Virus record (IMG/VR): IMGVR_UViG_3300011114_000319
Location: 1-20,211 of that record
DNA from: a virus
Strand: one strand, 5' to 3'
Length of the DNA: 20,211 nt
Shown: in pieces, positions 13,796-18,337 of the stretch
Numbering within the stretch: position 1 is the first letter of the stretch
Layout of the letters: each line of letters starts with the position of its first letter
The notes under the pieces: model-generated
Database searches by the model: none
What the model was told of the DNA's origin: nothing
What the model saw: the letters and a program-made list of their open reading frames with translations, nothing else
Translations under genes and position numbers: made by a program

Positions 13796-14002
13796 ATGGT
13801 ACAGCTTAGATTATTTGACACGTTGGATGACATACAGTACGCAATGAGCTTGACTAGCGCCGAGCTACCAAAAATAAAACAAGCAAATTATGATGCATAT
13901 TGTTTTATCAAGGACATTCGTAGCATCGTACATAAACAAAAACACATGTATAAGAGAGCTGATATGGAATACATACAGAACATGAATCGTATCTATAGGT
14001 AA
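13796..14002 (+). CDS. Small helical hypothetical protein, 68 aa
   Basis: Starts MVQLRLFDTLDDIQYAMSLT with AGGAG at good spacing. It looks mostly helical: a segment SAELPKIKQANYDAYCFIKD followed by a Lys/His/Met-rich basic helix (IVHKQKHMYKRADMEYIQNM). The C-terminal half could bind nucleic acid, but no known DNA-binding fold is evident. It ends 4 bases before a very strong terminator. I do not recognise a family. As part of the leftmost rightward genes it may be among the first proteins made after infection; this is inference from position. Confidence 0.75.
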   Translation: MVQLRLFDTLDDIQYAMSLTSAELPKIKQANYDAYCFIKDIRSIVHKQKHMYKRADMEYIQNMNRIYR

Positions 14003-14006
14003 CCAA

Positions 14007-14032
14007 GGGAGGCTTCGGCCTCCCTTTTTTTT
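14007..14032 (+). terminator. Strong terminator GGGAGGC-TTCG-GCCTCCC plus eight T
   Basis: A 7-bp stem with a TTCG loop is followed by eight T residues, immediately after the 68-residue gene. It isolates the following transcription unit, whose untranslated leader starts right behind it. Confidence 0.92.
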
Positions 14033-14050
14033 GTGCCTAGCTTTTTGATA

Positions 14051-14071
14051 CCAGTTATTTGTCGCCGCGCG
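14051..14071 (+). repeat. Leader repeat copy 1, CCAGTTAYTTGTCGYCGCGYG
   Basis: This 21-base sequence matches 14893-14913 at 18 positions, and the three differences are all C/T changes. Both copies lie just after a strong terminator and 50-55 bases before a copy of the TTCA-N7-GTGAAA motif. It may be part of a shared promoter or structured RNA leader. No -10-like hexamer is convincing in it. Confidence 0.6.
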
Positions 14072-14097
14072 AAGGCGTGTGCGTGCCTGACCGCTAG

Positions 14098-14154
14098 GTT
14101 ATAGTTTCACCATGACGTGAAAATTTGCTTTATCAAGGGTGCATCAGCTATAAC
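14098..14154 (+). promoter_or_regulatory. Structured leader with degenerate TTCA-N7-GTGAAA motif (copy 1)
   Basis: TTTCAC at 14105-14110 pairs perfectly with GTGAAA at 14117-14122 around a 6-base loop. An outer pair, GTTATAG (14098-14104) and CTATAAC (14148-14154), encloses it. The inner part matches the three TTAGTCATTCA-N7-GTGAAA copies, with the same 7-base spacing but without the CA of GTCATTCA. The outer right arm overlaps a putative -10 box. Confidence 0.55.
14125..14154 (+). promoter_or_regulatory. Putative sigma-70 promoter for the 201-residue gene
   Basis: TTGCTT (14125-14130) and TATAAC (14149-14154) are separated by 18 bases, about 65 bases before the start codon. The -10 matches consensus at five of six positions. 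The -10 is also one arm of an inverted repeat, so a DNA-binding protein or cruciform could block it. Confidence 0.45.
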
Positions 14155-14219
14155 TTAAACATCAGACAGACAATTCGGTTTGCCTGATATTTCAAAATGC
14201 TTTTTTATAGGAAACTTAA

Positions 14220-14825
14220 ATGTCAAAAGCAAATTCCCCCGTAGTACCCGCTGAAATCGTTATCAAATCATTCAAGGATGCGGGTTATCAATCCGCCCTT
14301 TCCGGTGAGCGCATGACGAACGTCGCGGCTTTTGTGATCAGCAAGTGCCCTGATTTTCTGAATTCGTATTCTGACGAAGTTGGTGCAGAATTGAAATCGG
14401 GTTGGGCACTTCGTTGGCAAGAGTTGCACCCTGCTACTGTTTACTCTGACGAATGGGTGCCAAACCCGAAGGGTCAGCATAGCGTCAGTCTGGCATATTG
14501 CTTGTCTTACAGTCAGCAAGCCTTCGGTCAGATCAAGACTGATAACCCAGTCAAGCATGGCGTGATCAAGGGCATACGCGACGATTTTAGCAAGTATGTC
14601 AGCAACCGAATGTCAGACTTGAAACGCGCAGTGCGTAAAGAGTTGGACAAGGGAAAGGTCAGAGAGCGCATCCAAGCGAAAGTTTGGACAGACTTTCAGA
14701 CAGACACCTTCGACGCAATGAAGGCACGATGCAAGACTGCACTGGCACGCAATGATGCCACTGCACCAACCGAAGTGAAACTGCGAATGGCAATCGATGC
14801 CTTTAAGACTGCGCTAAGCAAGTAA
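14220..14825 (+). CDS. Unknown phage protein next to the repeat array, 201 aa
   Basis: Starts MSKANSPVVPAEIVIKSFKD; the ribosome site is only a weak AGGAAA. Residues 1-45 look like a helical module (FKDAGYQSALSGERMTNVAA, then FVISKCPDFLNSYS). The middle has an aromatic conserved-looking stretch, GWALRWQELHPATVY and SLAYCLSYSQQAFGQIKTDN. The C-terminal 90 residues are basic and helical (SNRMSDLKRAVRKELDKGKV, then FDAMKARCKTALARND). I do not recognise a family, and no enzyme motif is seen. It has its own leader and a strong terminator, and it directly precedes the TTCCAA-rich gene-free region. This makes it a candidate for the protein that binds the array, for example an initiator or single-strand binder; that is a hypothesis from position and charge. 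Confidence 0.8.
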   Translation: MSKANSPVVPAEIVIKSFKDAGYQSALSGERMTNVAAFVISKCPDFLNSYSDEVGAELKSGWALRWQELHPATVYSDEWVPNPKGQHSVSLAYCLSYSQQAFGQIKTDNPVKHGVIKGIRDDFSKYVSNRMSDLKRAVRKELDKGKVRERIQAKVWTDFQTDTFDAMKARCKTALARNDATAPTEVKLRMAIDAFKTALSK

Positions 14826-14838
14826 CTTAGCAACCCTG

Positions 14839-14874
14839 CCCTGCCAGATCGAAAGGTCTGGCAGGGTTTTTTTT
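14839..14874 (+). terminator. Strong terminator with GAAA tetraloop
   Basis: A 12-pair stem (CCCTGCCAGATC with GGTCTGGCAGGG, one T-G wobble) closes on a GAAA loop and is followed by eight T residues, 13 bases after the stop of the 201-residue gene. It is the strongest terminator in the window and seals the origin-like region from upstream transcription. Confidence 0.92.
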
Positions 14875-14892
14875 CGTCTCGACCCTACGAGA

Positions 14893-14913
14893 CCAGTTAC
14901 TTGTCGTCGCGTG
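14893..14913 (+). repeat. Leader repeat copy 2, CCAGTTAYTTGTCGYCGCGYG
   Basis: Second copy of the 21-base element found at 14051-14071, again placed directly after a strong terminator. Here it is followed by a GTGTG/GCGTG-rich stretch and then motif copy 2, but no gene starts for about 650 bases. Confidence 0.6.
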
Positions 14914-14947
14914 TGTGAGCGTGCGTGTGCGTGGGCAAGGCTCTAAC

Positions 14948-14971
14948 TTAGTCATTCAGGGGTTAGTGAAA
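14948..14971 (+). promoter_or_regulatory. TTAGTCATTCA-N7-GTGAAA motif, copy 2
   Basis: Exact match of both blocks with a 7-base spacer (GGGGTTA). It lies at the left edge of the TTCCAA array with no coding gene behind it, so it may belong to a noncoding transcript or to a DNA-level site. The two blocks can form only a short TTCA/TGAA stem. Confidence 0.6.
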
Positions 14972-15070
14972 TTATTCCAATGTTCCAATGTAATTCCAAC
15001 ACAACTGGAACTGAACTGGAACTTTGGAATTCCAAATCTATAACTAGGGTTACTACCTAGAAATTCCACT

Positions 15071-15081
15071 TATTTGTAAAG
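15071..15081 (+). repeat. TATTTGTAAAG element, copy inside the array
   Basis: Exact copy of an 11-base sequence also found at 12954-12964 and 16627-16637, all in untranslated DNA. A partial copy in the opposite orientation (CTTTACAAAAG) is at 15470-15480, so two copies face each other across the inverted repeat. Confidence 0.5.
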
Positions 15082-15157
15082 TCGTTCCAAAATTGGAATC
15101 GAAATTGGAACCGCGCAAGTCCTTGTTTTATAAGGCTTTTTTGGCAAATCATGGCTA

Positions 15158-15332
15158 AAAATTCCAAAATTCCAGTTTGTGCGGAGGAGAGCCAAGGTTG
15201 TAGAGTTATTCACGTTCGCTTCTCTTCATCAGCTAGTGCAAGGCAACGCTTGTTTTAACTTTACTCCGTGGTTTAGTCAGTAGAAAACAACCTCCTCGTT
15301 CTCCGCACATCCCCTTGGAATTTTGGAATTTT
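15158..15332. repeat. Interrupted inverted repeat with 17 + 8 + 6 bp perfect blocks
   Basis: Left arm blocks AAAATTCCAAAATTCCA (15158-15174), GTGCGGAG (15179-15186) and GGTTGT (15196-15201) are exactly complementary, in order, to 15316-15332, 15301-15308 and 15287-15292. The centre of about 85 bases holds the DnaA-box-like site. It could be a cruciform at an origin or a folded noncoding RNA of about 175 nucleotides. No transposase is nearby and no target duplication was seen. Confidence 0.75.
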
Positions 15333-15358
15333 GGAATTTGCACTTTTTACATCAGCAC

Positions 15359-15412
15359 TCTTTTTTAAAAAAGAATACTATTATATCTATATATACTATA
15401 TATAAGTATAGT
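15359..15412. other. A/T stretch, candidate DNA-unwinding element
   Basis: Starts with the perfect 16-bp palindrome TCTTTTTTAAAAAAGA (15359-15374) and continues as alternating TATA sequence (ATATCTATATATACTATATA and on). Only a few G or C occur in over 50 bases. It lies right of the inverted repeat and within the TTCCAA array, where origin melting would be expected to begin. Confidence 0.55.
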
Positions 15413-15549
15413 TAGCCTCTCAAAAACCCATCCAAAAAAATTCCAACCATTTTCCAAATTCCAACGCCACTTTACAAAAGCCAAATAAATTCCAATCCAA
15501 CCCCATCTCAAAATAGTTGACCCCGACACTTCTTGTAATCAGGTATACA

Positions 15550-15558
15550 TGTTATAAT
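15550..15558 (+). promoter_or_regulatory. Extended -10 promoter TGT-TATAAT
   Basis: A perfect TATAAT (15553-15558) preceded by TGn lies 80 bases before the next start codon. No -35 box near TTGACA stands at 16-18 bases. The leader behind it carries a hairpin and motif copy 3, in the same order and spacing as the promoter at 16641. Confidence 0.7.
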
Positions 15559-15562
15559 GGAA

Positions 15563-15590
15563 GTTCGGTGGGTGATTAGACTCATCGAAC
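15563..15590 (+). promoter_or_regulatory. Leader hairpin of the 106-residue gene
   Basis: GTTCGGTGGG (15563-15572) pairs with CTCATCGAAC (15581-15590) as ten consecutive RNA pairs, two of them G-U, around an 8-base loop. It starts 5 bases after the -10 box, so it would be at or near the very 5' end of the transcript, a position that often protects mRNA. Confidence 0.6.
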
Positions 15591-15596
15591 CCCTGT

Positions 15597-15620
15597 TTAG
15601 TCATTCAGGGGGTAGTGAAA
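15597..15620 (+). promoter_or_regulatory. TTAGTCATTCA-N7-GTGAAA motif, copy 3
   Basis: Exact blocks with spacer GGGGGTA, between the leader hairpin and the ribosome site (AGGAG) of the 106-residue gene. The position in the 5' untranslated region suggests a site for a protein or RNA acting on translation or early elongation. Confidence 0.65.
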
Positions 15621-15638
15621 AAATTCTAGGAGAAAGCA

Positions 15639-15959
15639 ATGAAAGTTCACTTTTTGGTCAATCCCACAAATCGGGAGCAACACCAATACCTGCCCCGCAA
15701 GATGCGTAAAGCATTGCGCGTTACAACCCCTCGGACTGTGCGTCAGTCTGCGACTCAGCTAGATGCTGACAAAGTGGTGTCTGATTGGTTAGCGATTCAC
15801 GACCCGCTGAATGACAGAGACTATCTCTGCACAAACACAACCGACCCCGCATTCGACTTTGATGAGTTCAAGGACATCGACAACGAGTACGAGGGTTTAA
15901 CCATAGTCAGTATGGGCAAAGACACACGTCGTTGGCTCAAAGGCTACAACATCCTATAA
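15639..15959 (+). CDS. Hypothetical early protein, 106 aa
   Basis: Starts MKVHFLVNPTNREQHQYLPR with TAGGAGA at good spacing. The N-terminal 40 residues are basic (PRKMRKALRVTTPRTVRQSA). The rest is acidic and mixed, with DKVVSDWLAIHDPLNDRDYL, DPAFDFDEFKDIDNEYEGL and a hydrophobic strand TIVSMGKDTRRWLKGYNIL at the end. No catalytic motif, zinc site or membrane segment is present and I do not recognise a family. It is the first gene of a unit driven by an extended -10 promoter with a structured leader, followed by three more small genes that are tightly coupled. Confidence 0.8.
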   Translation: MKVHFLVNPTNREQHQYLPRKMRKALRVTTPRTVRQSATQLDADKVVSDWLAIHDPLNDRDYLCTNTTDPAFDFDEFKDIDNEYEGLTIVSMGKDTRRWLKGYNIL

Positions 15960-15968
15960 GGAAACAAC

Positions 15969-16142
15969 ATGGCACACAATCACGATCTTGAGATCAATAC
16001 CAACACCGAACCCTACGACAACCCCATCCATGAAGCAGTTCAATTCTATTGGGGTGAGCGTTGCCCCGAGCATGAAGATGGATGCCCGACATGCGAAGCA
16101 TGGAAACAGTATGACTCAGCGTTTCAGGGAGATGTGAAATGA
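15969..16142 (+). CDS. Small protein with Cys/His cluster, 57 aa
   Basis: A 57-residue frame starts MAHNHDLEINTNTEPYDNPI with AAGGAAA upstream, 9 bases after the previous stop. It ends by sharing ATGA with the next start, a strong sign that it is translated. Residues 32-42 contain CPEHEDGCPTC, a possible zinc knuckle (C32, H35, C39, C42), preceded by HEAVQFYWGER and followed by a short helix EAWKQYDSAFQGD. It is too short for a complete classical zinc finger but could bind one metal ion. I do not recognise the family. It probably acts with its coupled neighbours. Confidence 0.75.
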   Translation: MAHNHDLEINTNTEPYDNPIHEAVQFYWGERCPEHEDGCPTCEAWKQYDSAFQGDVK

Positions 16143-16390
16143 AACTATCACTCAAGCAAAAGAAGCGTGGTGTAGTCAATGTATACGAGGTCAAGATGAC
16201 TGTATATGTACACCATCAATCAGAAGTAGAAGCGAAGGGCTATCTGTACACCGCGATGGAGGATTGGGGGGCAAATGGAAACATCATTGCGGGTGTGAAT
16301 TTCGATGGCGTTGAAGTATCCGATAAACGATTCTTTGTGTCGAAAGTTATTTACCCTGAACAGTATGATATTTTGGAGGAGATGAAATGA
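16139..16390 (+). CDS. Hypothetical early protein, 83 aa
   Basis: Starts MKLSLKQKKRGVVNVYEVKM, overlapping the previous stop by four bases; GGGAGA just upstream in the preceding gene can serve as ribosome site. The body shows alternating strands (NVYEVKMTVYVHHQSEVEAK, then NIIAGVNFDGVEVSD, then RFFVSKVIYPEQYDI) and one short helix (GYLYTAMEDWG), so a small alpha/beta fold is likely. The end overlaps the next start by four bases. No known motif is visible and the function is unknown. The overall layout resembles small phage proteins that modulate host enzymes, but nothing here is specific. Confidence 0.8.
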   Translation: MKLSLKQKKRGVVNVYEVKMTVYVHHQSEVEAKGYLYTAMEDWGANGNIIAGVNFDGVEVSDKRFFVSKVIYPEQYDILEEMK

Positions 16391-16596
16391 CATACAACAT
16401 CAGCGAATTCGTGGTGCATGTCCGCGTAATGGATGTATATGGGAAACGAGTGGTCTATCCCGTATGTGAGAAGGCGAAAGTATTCGCATCCATTGCGGGT
16501 ACAAAGACTCTGACTGAGGTAACTCTCAGGTGTATTCAGAAGCTTGGATATACGATTCATGTCGTACCGCAAGAGCCTTTAACGCTAGACCTATGA
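16387..16596 (+). CDS. Conserved-looking small early protein, 69 aa
   Basis: Starts MTYNISEFVVHVRVMDVYGK with GGAGGAG upstream, overlapping the previous stop by ATGA. Later comes VVYPVCEKAKVFASIAGTKT followed by LTEVTLRCIQKLGYTIHVVP, a beta-strand, helix, helix, strand layout. I recall similar small proteins (with the YPVxxKA...IAGTKTLT pattern) from other environmental phages, without an assigned function. It ends the four-gene unit; about 45 bases later a new promoter begins. It has no metal, membrane or catalytic signature. Confidence 0.82.
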   Translation: MTYNISEFVVHVRVMDVYGKRVVYPVCEKAKVFASIAGTKTLTEVTLRCIQKLGYTIHVVPQEPLTLDL

Positions 16597-16626
16597 CTCA
16601 ACAAAGTTGGGGTATATCCCTATGTT

Positions 16627-16637
16627 TATTTGTAAAG
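16627..16637 (+). repeat. TATTTGTAAAG element just upstream of an extended -10
   Basis: Exact copy of the 11-base element also found at 12954 and 15071. Here it ends 6 bases before TATAAT, overlapping the promoter, which suits an operator. At 12954 the same element stands in opposite orientation immediately upstream of the leftward extended -10. Confidence 0.5.
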
Positions 16638-16640
16638 TTA

Positions 16641-16649
16641 TGGTATAAT
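16641..16649 (+). promoter_or_regulatory. Extended -10 promoter TGG-TATAAT
   Basis: A perfect TATAAT preceded by TGn lies 84 bases before the start of the 96-residue gene. It has no clear -35. The transcript would begin with a hairpin and then motif copy 4, like the unit starting at 15550. Confidence 0.72.
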
Positions 16650-16654
16650 GTAAT

Positions 16655-16679
16655 TTGAGTGGGGAAGTTCTCTACTCAA
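16655..16679 (+). promoter_or_regulatory. Leader hairpin, 11 pairs with triloop
   Basis: TTGAGTGGGGA pairs with TCTCTACTCAA as eleven consecutive RNA pairs (two of them G-U, plus a further wobble at the inner part of the stem) around a 3-base loop. It starts 5 bases after the -10, exactly as the hairpin in the 15563 leader does, though the sequences are unrelated. The conserved feature is therefore structure and place. Confidence 0.6.
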
Positions 16680-16688
16680 TAGTCTAAG

Positions 16689-16712
16689 TTAGTCATTCAC
16701 GTTATCGTGAAA
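16689..16712 (+). promoter_or_regulatory. TTAGTCATTCA-N7-GTGAAA motif, copy 4
   Basis: Exact blocks with spacer CGTTATC; here TTCAC and GTGAA form a 5-bp stem with a 6-base loop. It lies 8 bases before the AAGGAG ribosome site of the 96-residue gene, so binding or folding here could affect ribosome access. Confidence 0.65.
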
Positions 16713-16732
16713 TTTACAGTAAGGAGTTAGTT

Positions 16733-17023
16733 ATGGGACAGTTCAAGCATATCAGCACTATCCTCGATCAGATCGCAGAGGATTCCAATGTGCATCCATC
16801 CATCCGCGAAGCGATGCGCGATCTAGTCGTGAACAACACAATAAAGTCTCAGCCCATCGTGGAAGTCTATGTGCTTCTGTGCGATGACGTGGTGACAGAT
16901 GTATTCACCGACAAAGCAATGGCAGAGTATGACTTGCATATTTGCCAAATGGAAGACAACGAGGAGGGTCTAGGGCATAGCTGGACATTGCTTACTCGAC
17001 AACTCAATACCGCTACGCTGTGA
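16733..17023 (+). CDS. Hypothetical early protein, 96 aa
   Basis: Starts MGQFKHISTILDQIAEDSNV with a strong AAGGAG. The first 40 residues are helical (PSIREAMRDLVVNNTIKS). A strand follows (IVEVYVLLCDDVVTDVF), then a helix and an acidic segment (LHICQMEDNEEGLGHSW). It is soluble and has no known motif. It is the first gene of the unit that leads into the MoxR-type cassette, and its stop overlaps the GTG start of the next gene by four bases (GTGA). The function is unknown; a regulatory or adaptor role for the cassette is only possible by position. Confidence 0.8.
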   Translation: MGQFKHISTILDQIAEDSNVHPSIREAMRDLVVNNTIKSQPIVEVYVLLCDDVVTDVFTDKAMAEYDLHICQMEDNEEGLGHSWTLLTRQLNTATL

Positions 17024-17223
17024 CACCTAGTTGTTCAGCCTGTGGTGAACCATTTTCTATTGCTCGCCAACTACATGGTTATACATTGTGTATGCCATGT
17101 GGCGAGTTACACGCGCGGACTGTGAAACACACAATCGTGCCGATGCCCAAGTCCAACTACATAGTTGTGACTGATCGTTCCTTGTTACTTAACCTTAACT
17201 CATCTCATAAAGGGAGTCGTTGA
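17020..17223 (+). CDS. Zinc-ribbon mini protein with GTG start, 67 aa
   Basis: The frame starts at a GTG overlapping the previous stop by four bases. The sequence has two CxxC pairs, CSACGEPFSIARQL and LCMPCGEL (C5/C8 and C24/C27), the spacing of a compact zinc ribbon. A basic and hydrophobic tail follows (VKHTIVPMPKSNYIVV). Coupled translation and the intact zinc site support it as real despite the unusual start. It ends one base before the next gene. Zinc ribbons of this size often contact nucleic acids or other proteins; no specific partner is shown. Confidence 0.65.
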   Translation: MTPSCSACGEPFSIARQLHGYTLCMPCGELHARTVKHTIVPMPKSNYIVVTDRSLLLNLNSSHKGSR

Positions 17224-17224
17224 A

Positions 17225-18133
17225 ATGAACTTTGAATTACAACAACCGAGCCAAGTGATCTCACTTGCAACATCTGCGCTTATTGTTAACGTGGATGTGA
17301 ATGTGTGGACTGCGACCAAGCAGGATCGTGCTATCTCTGACGAGGTTACATCCGCTAAGAATGCATCCTCTGAAGCTGGCAAGTTCACCAAGAACTTGCT
17401 CGCTAACTCGCCCGACCACAAAGCCCTCCTTAACTATCGGCAAACCGTCTATAACTGGCTTCAGCGTTGCACCTACGATTGGGCGGGAGCGATGCGCTTG
17501 TTGCCCATGATCAACCTTGAGAAGTTCAAGAAAGAATACGAGGGGCATGAGAAAGCCTTTGATGACTTGTTTAATAAGTTCATTGCGTCATACCCCACGA
17601 TGGTAAGCGATGCGGCATTCAAGCAAGGCGACATGTTTAATCGTTCAGAGTACCCTGAACCACAAGAATTGCGAAGCCGATTCAAGATCAAGTTGTTCAT
17701 AACGAAAGTCCCCGCGAATGACTTCAGGTCTAACATCAGCGAGGCTATCGCTGAAGACTTGATGCGCGGATACGAGCGACAAGTGGGAGAGATCATCGAT
17801 ACAGTCATGCAAGATGCAAGTGAGAGACTTGTACTTTTCGCTGAGCGCATTAGCAATGCATGCACAGAGAATACCGCCAACGAGGATGGCAAGGTCAAGC
17901 GCAAGAAGATTTACGACACAACCATCACACAAGCCAAGGAGTTGTGTGAGACCCTGAAGTCCTTTAACTTAACAAATAACAACGCATTGGAGGATGCTAG
18001 AGCTCGACTAGAGAACGCATTGGATGGCGTGACATGCGAGGAGTTGCGTGAGAGTTCGTATGCACGAAGCCAAGTGAAAGAGAGCGTGGATGATCTGTTG
18101 TCCAACTTCAAACCATTGAAAGCATTCTTATGA
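17225..18133 (+). CDS. DUF3150-like protein, first component of the MoxR/VWA cassette
   Basis: A 302-residue soluble protein. The N-terminus LIVNVDVNVWTATKQDRAIS follows the pattern of DUF3150 proteins (a strand with a conserved Trp, then a charged helix). Next come a helix-rich middle (LLNYRQTVYNWLQRCTYDWA, then MRLLPMINLEKFKKEYEG) and YPTMVSDAAFKQGDMFNRSE with YPEPQELRSRFKIKLFIT. The C-terminal third is coiled-coil-like (IAEDLMRGYERQVGEIIDTV onward). From memory, DUF3150 genes stand beside MoxR/CobS-type ATPases and CobT/VWA-type genes in mobile elements, and the same order appears here. The molecular role is unknown. The ribosome site is AGGGAG and the stop overlaps the next start. The family call needs a profile search. 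Confidence 0.6.
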   Translation: MNFELQQPSQVISLATSALIVNVDVNVWTATKQDRAISDEVTSAKNASSEAGKFTKNLLANSPDHKALLNYRQTVYNWLQRCTYDWAGAMRLLPMINLEKFKKEYEGHEKAFDDLFNKFIASYPTMVSDAAFKQGDMFNRSEYPEPQELRSRFKIKLFITKVPANDFRSNISEAIAEDLMRGYERQVGEIIDTVMQDASERLVLFAERISNACTENTANEDGKVKRKKIYDTTITQAKELCETLKSFNLTNNNALEDARARLENALDGVTCEELRESSYARSQVKESVDDLLSNFKPLKAFL

Positions 18134-18309
18134 CAGATTTAGAAATTGTATTGTTGATTGCTTTTGCAATCATGACAGTCATGTACTGGAGATCAGAGCG
18201 CAAGCGCATCTACATCTCTTGTGCATTGGTAGCAGTAGGTTTGAAAGAAGCCTACATCGAGGTCGATGAGGAAACAAAAACCTTTGAGATCAAAAAAGTA
18301 AGTCAGTAA
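18130..18309 (+). CDS. Single-pass mini membrane protein, 59 aa
   Basis: A 59-residue frame starts at an ATG sharing ATGA with the previous stop, so it is almost surely translated. MTDLEIVLLIAFAIMTVMYW is a hydrophobic N-terminal segment (residues 4-20). It is followed by a basic stretch RSERKRIY, giving an N-out, C-in orientation by the positive-inside rule. The rest (VAVGLKEAYIEVDEETKTFE, IKKVSQ) is a short soluble strand/helix domain. It lies between the DUF3150-like gene and the ATPase gene. It could tether the cassette proteins to the inner membrane; this is inference. A second mini membrane protein with a similar WR junction occurs at 19613. Confidence 0.75.
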   Translation: MTDLEIVLLIAFAIMTVMYWRSERKRIYISCALVAVGLKEAYIEVDEETKTFEIKKVSQ

Positions 18310-18337
18310 TCCCTGAAACATTAAATTGGAGAAAGCC

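Larger units (their letters stand above)
14975..15495. repeat. Dense TTCCAA/TTGGAA repeat array, 16 exact copies
   Basis: Exact hexamers start at 14975, 14983, 14994, 15030, 15085, 15162, 15441, 15452, 15459 and 15490 (TTCCAA), and at 15024, 15093, 15105, 15315, 15323 and 15331 (TTGGAA). Fewer than one would be expected by chance in 520 bp. Several are joined into palindromes (TTTGGAATTCCAAA at 15023-15036) or regular tandems (8-base steps at 15315, 15323 and 15331). Near-copies (CTGGAA, TTCCAC, TTCCAG) fill some gaps. The density and mixed orientation suggest binding sites for a multimeric protein. Confidence 0.85.
14826..15638. other. Gene-free 813-bp region: candidate replication origin
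   Basis: No supported gene lies here. From left to right it holds a terminator, a second copy of the leader repeat, a TTAGTCATTCA motif not followed by a gene, and 16 exact TTCCAA/TTGGAA hexamers. It also holds a 175-bp interrupted inverted repeat enclosing a DnaA-box-like TTATTCACG (15206-15214, one mismatch to TTATNCACA), a 53-bp almost pure A/T stretch, and the promoter and leader of the next gene. Iteron-like repeats, an initiator site and an easily melted segment together are what phage and plasmid origins look like. A partition site or large regulatory hub is the main alternative. Confidence 0.55.

Noticed and set aside
15151-15258. A 35-codon frame starting MAKNSKIPVCAEESQ inside the inverted repeat
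   Set aside because: No usable ribosome site, and its codons are built from the repeat arm, whose structure explains the sequence.
15158-15332. Inverted repeat as a transposon, retron or integron attC site
   Set aside because: No transposase, reverse transcriptase or integrase frame is nearby, no direct target repeat was seen, and attC-type core boxes are not recognisable.
14975-15495. TTCCAA repeats as a CRISPR array
   Set aside because: Units are 6-8 bases, in both orientations, with irregular spacing and no long identical repeats or uniform spacers.
17473-17932. Overlapping leftward frames opposite the DUF3150-like gene
   Set aside because: They lie wholly within a well-supported gene of the other strand, without ribosome sites or recognisable protein features.
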